Positions 57,426-64,000 of a stretch of 64,000 nucleotides of DNA are shown piece after piece; positions within the stretch are counted from its first letter, which is position 1, and each line of letters starts with the position of its first letter. The position numbers and the translations under genes were made by a program. The notes below the pieces were generated by a model. The model searched no databases and was not told the origin of the DNA. It worked only from the letters and a program-made list of their open reading frames with translations. This stretch comes from Hyphomicrobiales bacterium (GTDB taxonomy: Bacteria; Pseudomonadota; Alphaproteobacteria; Rhizobiales; Rhizobiaceae): NCBI GenBank assembly GCA_900471605.1, contig UCEY01000002.1:62001-126000 (forward strand). Reading direction: 5' to 3'.

Positions 57426-58523
57426 TCAGCCCAGCCGAATGATATGCTGGTCCCAGGCGACCTTGCTGCGGGTATCGTTGAACCGTCCGTCATAGGAGGA
57501 GACGGCGATGCCATGTGCGGCGGGCGCGACGCCCGCAGCCTCACGGACGGCCTCTTCCTTCACCACCGTGCCGGTTTTCGCATCGAGCGTGACCGCGGCC
57601 CCGCCAACCGGCGAGGTAAGGCCGACGACGCCGTCGCGGCGGTTGACGGCAATCGCGCCGACGTAATTGCCGAGCCGGATGGTGGTCTCCTCCGGCAGCT
57701 TGGCGAAGGACAGGTCGTCGCCCTTCGAAAACCAGCCGGCGAGCGGCGGCAGAGCGTTGCGTTCGCCTTCCCACTGGCAGGCGAACCAGATGCGGCCATC
57801 CTCGGCAATGTCGAGATGGCGGGTGGAGAGCTGTTTCAGCGAAGCGGACAGGCTATGCCTTTGGATGAGCGCGCCGGTCTTCGCGTCAAGCAGGACCAGC
57901 GACGGCTCCATGCGATCGACATTCAGCTTGGCGCGCCCGAAATCCGGATGGGTCTCGATGCCGCCATTGGCGATGACGAGCAGCTCGCCGTCGTCGGACA
58001 CGGTCATGTCATGGGTGCCGATGCCATGGGCGTCGAACTCGCCGACGCGGCGGAATTTGTCACGCGCATCGTAGACACCGATCATGCCACGATTGCCGTC
58101 GAAATCGTTCTCGCTGGCATAAAGCCGGCTTCCATCCGGCGAGAAATGGCCGTGGCCGTAGAAATGCCGTCCTTCCGGCGAGGTGATCATCACCGGTTCG
58201 GCCTGCCGCGACGGATCGAACACCATGGCGAAGGTGCCGGGCCGCCGGGCGAAGGCCACGGTCCGGCCGGTGGCGGCGCTATAGGCCATGCCATGGGCGC
58301 GGGCGGGAAGCGCCACGCGGTCGATGATCTCCCCGCGTTCCGAGACCGTGGCGACCCCGAAAGAGCCGTCCGGGGCGCGAAAACCGGAAGCATAAACGGC
58401 ATCGGCCCGTTCCAGCGCCATCAGCGAGCGCGGCGAAAGGGCGGCGGTAAAGGCGATCCCCGCCGCCTTCAGGAAGCCGCGCCGGTCGATGGCCTCGCCG
58501 CGCCACATGGCCTCAGTCGCCAT
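57426..58523 (-). CDS. Tat-exported DUF1513 protein of the iron operon
   Basis: The 365-residue protein has a Tat signal (DRRGFLKAAGIAFTAAL, residues 13-29) and a beta-propeller-like DUF1513 domain with repeated DG/GR segments (FYGHGHFSPDGSRLYASE, MTVSDDGELLVIANGG). It is the last gene of the imelysin cluster and overlaps the upstream imelysin by 11 bases. DUF1513 proteins accompany imelysin/IrpA iron genes in many proteobacteria; the biochemical role is unknown. An alternative start is at 58508. Confidence 0.87.
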   Translation of the reverse strand: MATEAMWRGEAIDRRGFLKAAGIAFTAALSPRSLMALERADAVYASGFRAPDGSFGVATVSERGEIIDRVALPARAHGMAYSAATGRTVAFARRPGTFAMVFDPSRQAEPVMITSPEGRHFYGHGHFSPDGSRLYASENDFDGNRGMIGVYDARDKFRRVGEFDAHGIGTHDMTVSDDGELLVIANGGIETHPDFGRAKLNVDRMEPSLVLLDAKTGALIQRHSLSASLKQLSTRHLDIAEDGRIWFACQWEGERNALPPLAGWFSKGDDLSFAKLPEETTIRLGNYVGAIAVNRRDGVVGLTSPVGGAAVTLDAKTGTVVKEEAVREAAGVAPAAHGIAVSSYDGRFNDTRSKVAWDQHIIRLG

Positions 58524-59616
58524 CCGAAAAGGAAAAGCCGGAGCTGAGGCCGATCGCGCCGCCGTAACCGTCGTTCAGCTTGGCGATGACCTCCTTGCCG
58601 TCGGCCAGCAGCTTGTCGAGCTTCCTGCGCTCGGCGGCGTTTTCGACTGCCTTTTCGAGGTCGGGCGCGATCTTGGCCGAAAGCTCGATCATCGATTTCA
58701 GCTGCGCCTGGGTAGCGGCGACGATCGGCCGGTCCTTTTCCTGCAGCAGCGCGACCATGCCGGATTTTTCCAGCAGGGTCGAAAGGCCTTCGAGATTGCC
58801 CCTTATGGTCGGCCAGGTGTTTTCCGAGCGCCAGAACAGCGCCTGTTTCGGAAACTTCGCCTTGTCTTCGCCCTTGTAGAAAGTCTCGATCCGCTGGTCG
58901 CGCACCGCTTCGGCGCCATGCACCAGAATGCCGAGCAGCGCCGTGATCGCCTCACCGCCGGTGCGGAAGCTGGGATTGTCCGGCCCCGGTTGCTCCCACG
59001 CCTTCTGGATGCCGTCCGGTGCGTCCCAGATATCGGACAGTTCCTTCGCGACATTGGCGATATTGCCGGCTATCGCGGCACCATAGCGGCAGCGGTAACC
59101 GTTCTTGGTTTTCAGGAGCTCCTCAGAGCCGGTGCCGGCAAGCACATATTCCAGCGCGCCAAATCCTTGCATGGCGACGCTTTTGGTGCCGAGTGTCGCA
59201 GGATCGGTGGCAGTCTCGTCCGCTTTGGACAATACGGACTGCACCTGCTTCAGCCCTGTGCTCTTGCGGTCGGGATAAAAGAGGATGCGTTCGAAGCGGT
59301 TCTGCTCGATGACCGGCCCGACGCGGACCACTTCGATATGCGCCCAGCTCACCGCCGCATCGCGGAAGGCGCTTTTCGCGGCATCGTAACTCGTCCTGGA
59401 GGGCGCCTCGCAGAGCGCCTTCATCGCGGTCGTCATCTTGCCGGAAGCCTCGTGAAAGGCGTCGTAACCCGGCCGGATGAACCCATCGACCGCGGCTGTC
59501 ATCACCTTGGTGACCTCAGCCATCGGCAGGTCCACGGAAGGGGCGGCATCGCCCTCCTGCGCCAAGGCGGCGGCGGGAAGCAATGAGACGAGTCCGGCTA
59601 AGACAATCTTGCGCAT
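58513..59616 (-). CDS. Imelysin-family periplasmic protein, second copy
   Basis: The 367-residue exported protein (signal residues 1-19) has the all-helical imelysin fold. The family GxHxxE motif is degenerate: at residues 151-156 it reads GFGALE, so the His is replaced by Gly153 while the Glu is kept. The upstream DUF1111 gene overlaps it by one base. It probably works with the DUF1111 protein and the first imelysin in periplasmic iron handling. Confidence 0.85.
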   Translation of the reverse strand: MRKIVLAGLVSLLPAAALAQEGDAAPSVDLPMAEVTKVMTAAVDGFIRPGYDAFHEASGKMTTAMKALCEAPSRTSYDAAKSAFRDAAVSWAHIEVVRVGPVIEQNRFERILFYPDRKSTGLKQVQSVLSKADETATDPATLGTKSVAMQGFGALEYVLAGTGSEELLKTKNGYRCRYGAAIAGNIANVAKELSDIWDAPDGIQKAWEQPGPDNPSFRTGGEAITALLGILVHGAEAVRDQRIETFYKGEDKAKFPKQALFWRSENTWPTIRGNLEGLSTLLEKSGMVALLQEKDRPIVAATQAQLKSMIELSAKIAPDLEKAVENAAERRKLDKLLADGKEVIAKLNDGYGGAIGLSSGFSFSDGD

Positions 59617-61154
59617 CAGAGCGACTCCAGGAATTTGACCAGGGCGGCACGATCCTGCCTGGAAAGTGCGGCGAAGGCATCGCGGGCCTTCTGCGCCTCC
59701 CCGCCATGCCAGAGAACGGCTTCGGTGAGGTTTCGCGCCCGCCCGTCATGCAGGAAGAACGTGTGGGCGTTGACGGTTTCGGTCAACCCGATGCCCCAGA
59801 GCGGTTGGGTGCGCCATTCGCTGCCGGTAGCGACACCCACCGGCTGGTTGTCGGCCAGCCCTTCGCCCATGTCATGCAGAAGGAAGTCCGAATAGGGCCA
59901 GATGAGCTGGAAAACATGTGCCTTGTTCCCAGCGTCGCGGCTGGTCACGAATTTCGGCGCGTGGCAGGCGGTGCAGCCGGACTGGTAGAAGAGTTCCTTG
60001 CCTTTCAGCACCGTCTTGTCGGCGATGTCGCGCCGGGCCGGCACTGCGAGGTTTTCGGAATAGAAGGTGACGAGGGGCAGAACCGGATCCGGTGCCTCGA
60101 CAGGACCGAGCCGTTCCTGCACGCCGGTCGGCATCGCGAGGCATGCGGCCTCCGCCTTGGTGCAATCGCCGTGGTCGAACGGGTTGTCGGGCGTGGAGAT
60201 GCCAAGGTCGCCGGCGAAGGCAGAGGAGCTTTGATCGCGGACAGAGGCGTTCTGCGCCTTGAAGCCGAAGCGGCCGAGCTTCAGCTCGCCGGTCTTGTGG
60301 TCGCGCACCATGGCCGGCTTGCCGGAAATCCCGTCACCGTCCTTGTCCTCGGGATCGGCCAGGCGAAGGATATCGGCGTCGTGGATCGCCTGGATGAGGC
60401 CCATGCCGATCATCGGCGGCGCGATGCGCGGCGACAGCGTCACGTCGCCCTCCATCGCGCCGTAACCGAGGTCGGCGACCGAATAGGTCGGCTTGCGCAG
60501 GTTGACGATTTCGCCGTCGCCGAGCTTGACCGGGATTTCCTCGTAGGAAATCTTCATCCGGCCTTCGGCTGCAAGGCCCGGTACCGCGAGGTCCTGCAAC
60601 TGCTCGCCATAGGTCGCGTCAGGGAAATTGAGTTTCCGGTAGTCGGCGATGGCCTCGCGCTCGTTGTCGGTGCGGGCAGGGCGGGCGAGGCGGAGGAACA
60701 TCGACGTCGCGTCGGCACCGCCCTCGGGAGGATGCCCCCGGCCGTCCTTCAGGTGGCAGCTCTGGCAGGCGCGCGCATTGAAGAGGGGACCGAGCCCGTC
60801 GGACGCCTGCGTGGAGGAGGGTGCCGAGACCCAGAGTTTCGTGAACAGCGCATTGCCGAGCTTGAACGTCCCTTCTTCCTCGAAGGTGATGTTGGCGGAG
60901 AAATGCGAGAAGGCATCGCCATTGACGTCGGCGCGGCTGGTCGCAGCCCCGCCGGACATGGTCTCGAACGGCTCGGGTTTGGAGAAATCCGTCGTCGGGC
61001 GGGTCACGCTCTCGACGCGTTTCTGGTCCTTCGGATTGAGATCCGTGCGGGTGTTCGGGAAAAGAGCATCGCCACCGATCGCCATCAGCGGCGTGAGAAG
61101 CAGGGCGCCCGAAAGCAACGGCAACAGGAAGACGAAAGACTTGGGCTTTCTCAT
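59616..61154 (-). CDS. Di-haem cytochrome c thiol oxidoreductase-like protein (DUF1111)
   Basis: The 512-residue periplasmic protein has a signal anchor (residues 6-26) and two CxxCH haem sites, CQSCH at residues 130-134 and CTACH in the C-terminal half. This is COG3488, distantly related to MauG/cytochrome c peroxidase. In imelysin operons it is thought to oxidise or sense iron at the cell surface. The ATG at 61154 is chosen, and its stop overlaps the second imelysin's start (TGATG). Confidence 0.88.
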   Translation of the reverse strand: MRKPKSFVFLLPLLSGALLLTPLMAIGGDALFPNTRTDLNPKDQKRVESVTRPTTDFSKPEPFETMSGGAATSRADVNGDAFSHFSANITFEEEGTFKLGNALFTKLWVSAPSSTQASDGLGPLFNARACQSCHLKDGRGHPPEGGADATSMFLRLARPARTDNEREAIADYRKLNFPDATYGEQLQDLAVPGLAAEGRMKISYEEIPVKLGDGEIVNLRKPTYSVADLGYGAMEGDVTLSPRIAPPMIGMGLIQAIHDADILRLADPEDKDGDGISGKPAMVRDHKTGELKLGRFGFKAQNASVRDQSSSAFAGDLGISTPDNPFDHGDCTKAEAACLAMPTGVQERLGPVEAPDPVLPLVTFYSENLAVPARRDIADKTVLKGKELFYQSGCTACHAPKFVTSRDAGNKAHVFQLIWPYSDFLLHDMGEGLADNQPVGVATGSEWRTQPLWGIGLTETVNAHTFFLHDGRARNLTEAVLWHGGEAQKARDAFAALSRQDRAALVKFLESL

Positions 61155-61205
61155 GGGAAATCGGGCCGCAGGCTGAAGGTCAGCCGCGGCCCGCCTTTTC
61201 ATTGC

Positions 61206-62483
61206 TTATTTGAAGACGGCGTCAGGATTATCGAGGCTGTCGGAACCTTCAAGCTCTACTTTGCCAAGCTTCAGCGACGCAATGACGCGCTCGACGCTCT
61301 TGCTCTGGTCGATCAGGCCGTCGATCGCCTTCTGGACGACCGCATTGCCCTCTTTATTGCCTTCGCCGATCATCTGGTCATAGGCTTCGACCTTCTTGGC
61401 GCGGTCGGCCATGGCGTTCATGGCGGTAAGCGTCGCGTCGAGCTTGCCGAGCATTTCGGTGTCGAGCGCCTTGTCGGTCGCCGCAACCAGCTCGGAAAGC
61501 GACGGACCGGTCATCTTGGTGCCATCGACGCGGGTGTATTCGCCCGTATAGGCCGACTTGATGCCGATCGCGTCGTTGAGATGCGAGTTGTAGGTGTTGT
61601 CGGAGAAGCAGTCATGCTCCTCCTCCGGATCGTGCAGCAGGAGGCCGAGCTTCATGCGTTCGCCGGCAAGCTCGCCGTAGGAGAGCGAGCCCATGCCTGT
61701 CAGGATGGCGGTCAGGCCCTTCTTGGAATTGGCCTGCACGTTCTTGGCGGCCTTGCCCTTCGGTGCCCAAGCGACCACCATGTCCTTGAGGTCGGAGACG
61801 AGCAGGGCGGACGCGGCTTTCAGGTATTCGGCGCGGCGGTCGCAATGGCCATTGGTGCAATTGGCCTTGTCGTAATCCGTATAGGAGCGCTTGCCGGCGC
61901 CCGGTCCGGTGCCGTTCAGGTCCTGGCCCCAGAGCAGAAATTCGATGACATGGTAGCCGGTCGCGACATTCGCTTCGATCTCGCCGGCCTCGTTCAGGCC
62001 GCGCAGGGTCTTGGCGTCGAACTTCGAAAGATTGAGCGTCTTGCCGTTGACCTTGATCTTCGGGTTGGCGATGACATTGGCGGTATAAAGCGCGTTCTCG
62101 TCGCTCTCGGTGCCGTAGGAGGCATCGACATAGTCGATCAGGCCTTCATCGAGCGGCCAGGCGTTCACCTTGCCTTCCCAATCGTCGACGATCGGGTTGC
62201 CGAACCGGTAGACTTCCGTCTGCTGATAAGGAACGCGGGCGGCGATCCAGGCGTCCTTGGCAGCCTTCAGCGTCTCTTCGCTGGGCTTGGCGATCAGCGC
62301 ATTGACGGCCTTGTCGAGCGTCTGCGCGGTCGTCAGCGAATCCTCGTATTTCGCATGCGCCAGTTCGGCATAATGCTTGAGAACGGCGGCGGATGTGGTG
62401 GCGGCCTCAGCCTCTGTCACGACGAACGCCGCGGAAGCTGCGAAAAGCGCCAGGGCGGCGCCAAGAACGGTCTTGCGGATCAT
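61206..62483 (-). CDS. Imelysin/IrpA-type periplasmic iron-binding protein
   Basis: The 425-residue exported protein (signal residues 1-28) has the intact GxHxxE motif at 176-181 in ATGYHVIEFLLWGQDL. The imelysin/IrpA family is related to EfeO and takes part in periplasmic Fe(II) capture. GAGAGGGAC precedes the ATG. It is the first gene of the operon, with an Irr-like box upstream at 62567-62583, so induction or repression by iron status is expected. Confidence 0.92.
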   Translation of the reverse strand: MIRKTVLGAALALFAASAAFVVTEAEAATTSAAVLKHYAELAHAKYEDSLTTAQTLDKAVNALIAKPSEETLKAAKDAWIAARVPYQQTEVYRFGNPIVDDWEGKVNAWPLDEGLIDYVDASYGTESDENALYTANVIANPKIKVNGKTLNLSKFDAKTLRGLNEAGEIEANVATGYHVIEFLLWGQDLNGTGPGAGKRSYTDYDKANCTNGHCDRRAEYLKAASALLVSDLKDMVVAWAPKGKAAKNVQANSKKGLTAILTGMGSLSYGELAGERMKLGLLLHDPEEEHDCFSDNTYNSHLNDAIGIKSAYTGEYTRVDGTKMTGPSLSELVAATDKALDTEMLGKLDATLTAMNAMADRAKKVEAYDQMIGEGNKEGNAVVQKAIDGLIDQSKSVERVIASLKLGKVELEGSDSLDNPDAVFK

Positions 62484-62566
62484 GTCCCTCTCCTTCACGG
62501 CCCGGATCTCTCCCCGGCCGTCAAAGGGTTCATCGCGCAATTGGAAACTGGTGTCAAACTATCTAG

Positions 62567-62583
62567 TTTAGAATAATTTGAAA
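62567..62583. promoter_or_regulatory. Irr-like (ICE-type) box before the imelysin operon
   Basis: TTTAGAA and TTTGAAA form an imperfect ICE-type inverted repeat around TAA; the TTCTAAA half-site (minus strand) is exact. It lies about 85 bases before the imelysin start. The pattern resembles the mbfA box at 22654-22668. Confidence 0.5.
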
Positions 62584-62617
62584 GTAGAACTCGACTTTGA
62601 CTTTGCCCCTGACGCAC

Positions 62618-63907
62618 TCAAGCTTTACGTTGCATCCGGCAGAAAAAGAATCCGTCCGTATCGGTACTTGCGGGCGTCAGCGTCACCGTCAGCGCATCTT
62701 TTGAGCGAGGCTGCGGGGCGTCTTTCCCGAAAATACCGCCCCAGTGTTCTGCGGCAGGCGCAATCGAAAATTCCGGGTTCTCGGCACAGAAGCGGGAAAC
62801 CTGGGCATCGTTCTCCTCCGGCAGGATGGAGCAGGTAACATAGAGCAGGGCGCCGCCCGGCTTCACGAAGACGGCGGCTTCGGAAAGCGCCTCCTGCTGC
62901 TGGGCGATGCGTTCGTCGAGGTTTTTCGGCGTCAGCCGCCATTTGGTGTCCGGGCGACGGCGCCAGGTGCCTGTACCGGTGCAGGGCGCATCGACCAGAA
63001 CGGCGTCGAGCTTGCCCTTCAGGCCGTTGAGCTGCCGCGCATCGTCGTGCACCTGCACATTGCGGGTGCCGGCACGGCGCAGCCGTTCGATGATCGGCGC
63101 CAGCCGCTTGCGGTCGGCATCATAGGCGTGGATCTGGCCCTTGTTGTGCATGGCGGCCGACATGGCGAGCGTCTTGCCGCCGCCGCCGGCGCAATAGTCG
63201 AGGACCTGATGGTGCTCGCCCGGCTGCACCAGGTCGGCGACGATCTGCGAGCCTTCGTCCTGAACTTCGAACCAGCCTTTCTGGAACGAAAGCTCGGCGG
63301 TGACGTTGGGCAGGCGGGACGCTCCCTCGCCGGCGGCAATCCGGATGCCGTTGCGGGCGATGCGCGAAGGTTTCGCGGCCGAGCGTTCCAGCGCCTTGAC
63401 GACCTTCTCGCGAGACGCCTTCAACGTGTTGGCGCGCAGATCGAGGGTCGGACGGCCGGCCAAAGCCTTGGCCTCGATCAGCCAGTCCTCGCCGAAATTG
63501 GCTTCGAAGGATGGCTCGATCCAGTCCGGGATGTCGCCCTGAACATGGAGGGGCGCGTCGTCGAGATTGCGGGAGGCGAGCGACGAGAGGTTCGCCTCGG
63601 TCAAGGCCGGCGGCGCGAAGCGGTCGTCGGCAAATTCGGCCTGAAGAGCCTCGGGCGTAAGGCCCCATTGCCGGATGAGGACCGCATAAGCCAGGGCGGT
63701 CGGGCTGTCGTCGTCCATGAGCCAGGCGTGCGAAAGACGCATGCGCAGCGCGTCGTAGACGATGTTGCCGATCGCGGCACGATCGCCGGAACCGGCGAAA
63801 CGATGGGCGAGGCCCCAGTCCTTGAGGGCATCGGCGACAGGGCGCTTGCGCGTCTCGATGTCGGCCAGCACTTCTATGGCGCCGGCAATTCGTCCGCCCA
63901 ATCGCAT
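62618..63907 (-). CDS. RsmB-type rRNA (cytosine-C5) methyltransferase
   Basis: The 429-residue protein has an N-terminal RsmB-like helical domain and a C-terminal SAM domain with VLDYCAGGGGKTLAMSAAM (motif I), DAPCTGTGTWRRRPD (motif IV, catalytic Cys) and TCSILPEEN (motif VI, second Cys). It methylates cytosine in rRNA or tRNA; RsmB acts on 16S C967. Lack of a clear NusB domain keeps the exact target open. The ATG at 63907 gives MRLGGRIAGAIE. Nothing is recognised in the remaining 93 bases. Confidence 0.9.
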   Translation of the reverse strand: MRLGGRIAGAIEVLADIETRKRPVADALKDWGLAHRFAGSGDRAAIGNIVYDALRMRLSHAWLMDDDSPTALAYAVLIRQWGLTPEALQAEFADDRFAPPALTEANLSSLASRNLDDAPLHVQGDIPDWIEPSFEANFGEDWLIEAKALAGRPTLDLRANTLKASREKVVKALERSAAKPSRIARNGIRIAAGEGASRLPNVTAELSFQKGWFEVQDEGSQIVADLVQPGEHHQVLDYCAGGGGKTLAMSAAMHNKGQIHAYDADRKRLAPIIERLRRAGTRNVQVHDDARQLNGLKGKLDAVLVDAPCTGTGTWRRRPDTKWRLTPKNLDERIAQQQEALSEAAVFVKPGGALLYVTCSILPEENDAQVSRFCAENPEFSIAPAAEHWGGIFGKDAPQPRSKDALTVTLTPASTDTDGFFFCRMQRKA

Positions 63908-64000
63908 GTCACACTCCGTGTCGGTTGCACCCGTATGGCAGGGGTCGTAACCGCGATTGCGCGACAGGGCAAGGGGTCGGCCTAAACGGTCTCTCCGAGC

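Noticed and set aside
59583..62576. 997-residue plus-strand frame
   Set aside because: It crosses three well-supported iron genes on the minus strand and has shadow composition.
62578..62838. 86-residue plus-strand frame at the operon promoter
   Set aside because: It overlaps the RsmB-type gene on the other strand and the Irr-like box, and has no ribosome-binding site.

Overview
The window looks like chromosomal DNA of a Rhizobiaceae bacterium (Rhizobium, Neorhizobium or Agrobacterium-like, Alphaproteobacteria). It is GC-rich. It carries rhizobial-type flagellin, an MbfA iron exporter, motifs resembling Irr (ICE) boxes, TakP-type TRAP binding proteins, and the infC-rpmI-rplT-pheST block typical of the group. 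No rRNA, tRNA, CRISPR array or insertion sequence was recognised. Genus assignment is inference from family resemblance.

Layout: 1-2.9 kb holds a truncated tetR with a palindromic operator, then a 3-hydroxybenzoate 4-monooxygenase (mobA) divergent from a MarR regulator. 2.9-5.1 kb holds a secreted ankyrin protein, a small unknown gene and an isolated flagellin. 5.3-6.4 kb is an AT-rich two-gene module: a CcdA-type antitoxin translationally coupled to a 284-residue PIN-like protein instead of CcdB. 6.4-17 kb holds lepA, three MFS exporters with three regulators, a GNAT, two small secreted proteins and a lipase-like hydrolase. 17-17.9 kb holds rpsU and a cold-shock gene. 18.2-22.5 kb holds two paralogous orphan TakP-like TRAP binding proteins flanking an SDR/AraC pair. 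22.6-27.1 kb holds Irr-box mbfA, an HWE-type histidine kinase, a BTLCP protease and a hydrolase.

27.2-33.3 kb holds infC (ATC start), rpmI, rplT, pheS and pheT. A probable attenuator lies before pheS, and a three-gene accessory insert (DUF4160, DUF2442, a membrane protein) splits pheS from pheT. 33.3-37.6 kb holds an M15-like protein, an NTF2-like protein, two aldo-keto reductases and a Gfo/Idh/MocA oxidoreductase. 37.6-42.3 kb is a lipid-linked glycosylation cluster (GT2, methyltransferase, small transporter, GT-C-like protein). 42.4-43 kb holds a GTA/phage spike-base relative. 43.3-50 kb holds xseA, a quinone reductase, a HigBA module whose toxin has an in-frame stop although its operator is a perfect palindrome, an M29 aminopeptidase, an MBL hydrolase, ybaK and an arsC-like gene. 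50.2-57.4 kb holds a soluble chemoreceptor, a 2H phosphoesterase, ogt, guaA, mtnN, a PaaI-type thioesterase and tspO. 57.4-62.6 kb is an iron operon (imelysin, di-haem DUF1111 protein, second imelysin, Tat-exported DUF1513 protein) with an Irr-like box. The window closes with an RsmB-type RNA methyltransferase.

The most notable points are three toxin-antitoxin-like modules in different states (a hybrid CcdA/PIN pair, a DUF4160/DUF2442 pair inside the pheST operon, and a HigBA pair with a disarmed toxin), the overlapping hairpins before pheS, and two separated iron loci that appear to share Irr control.
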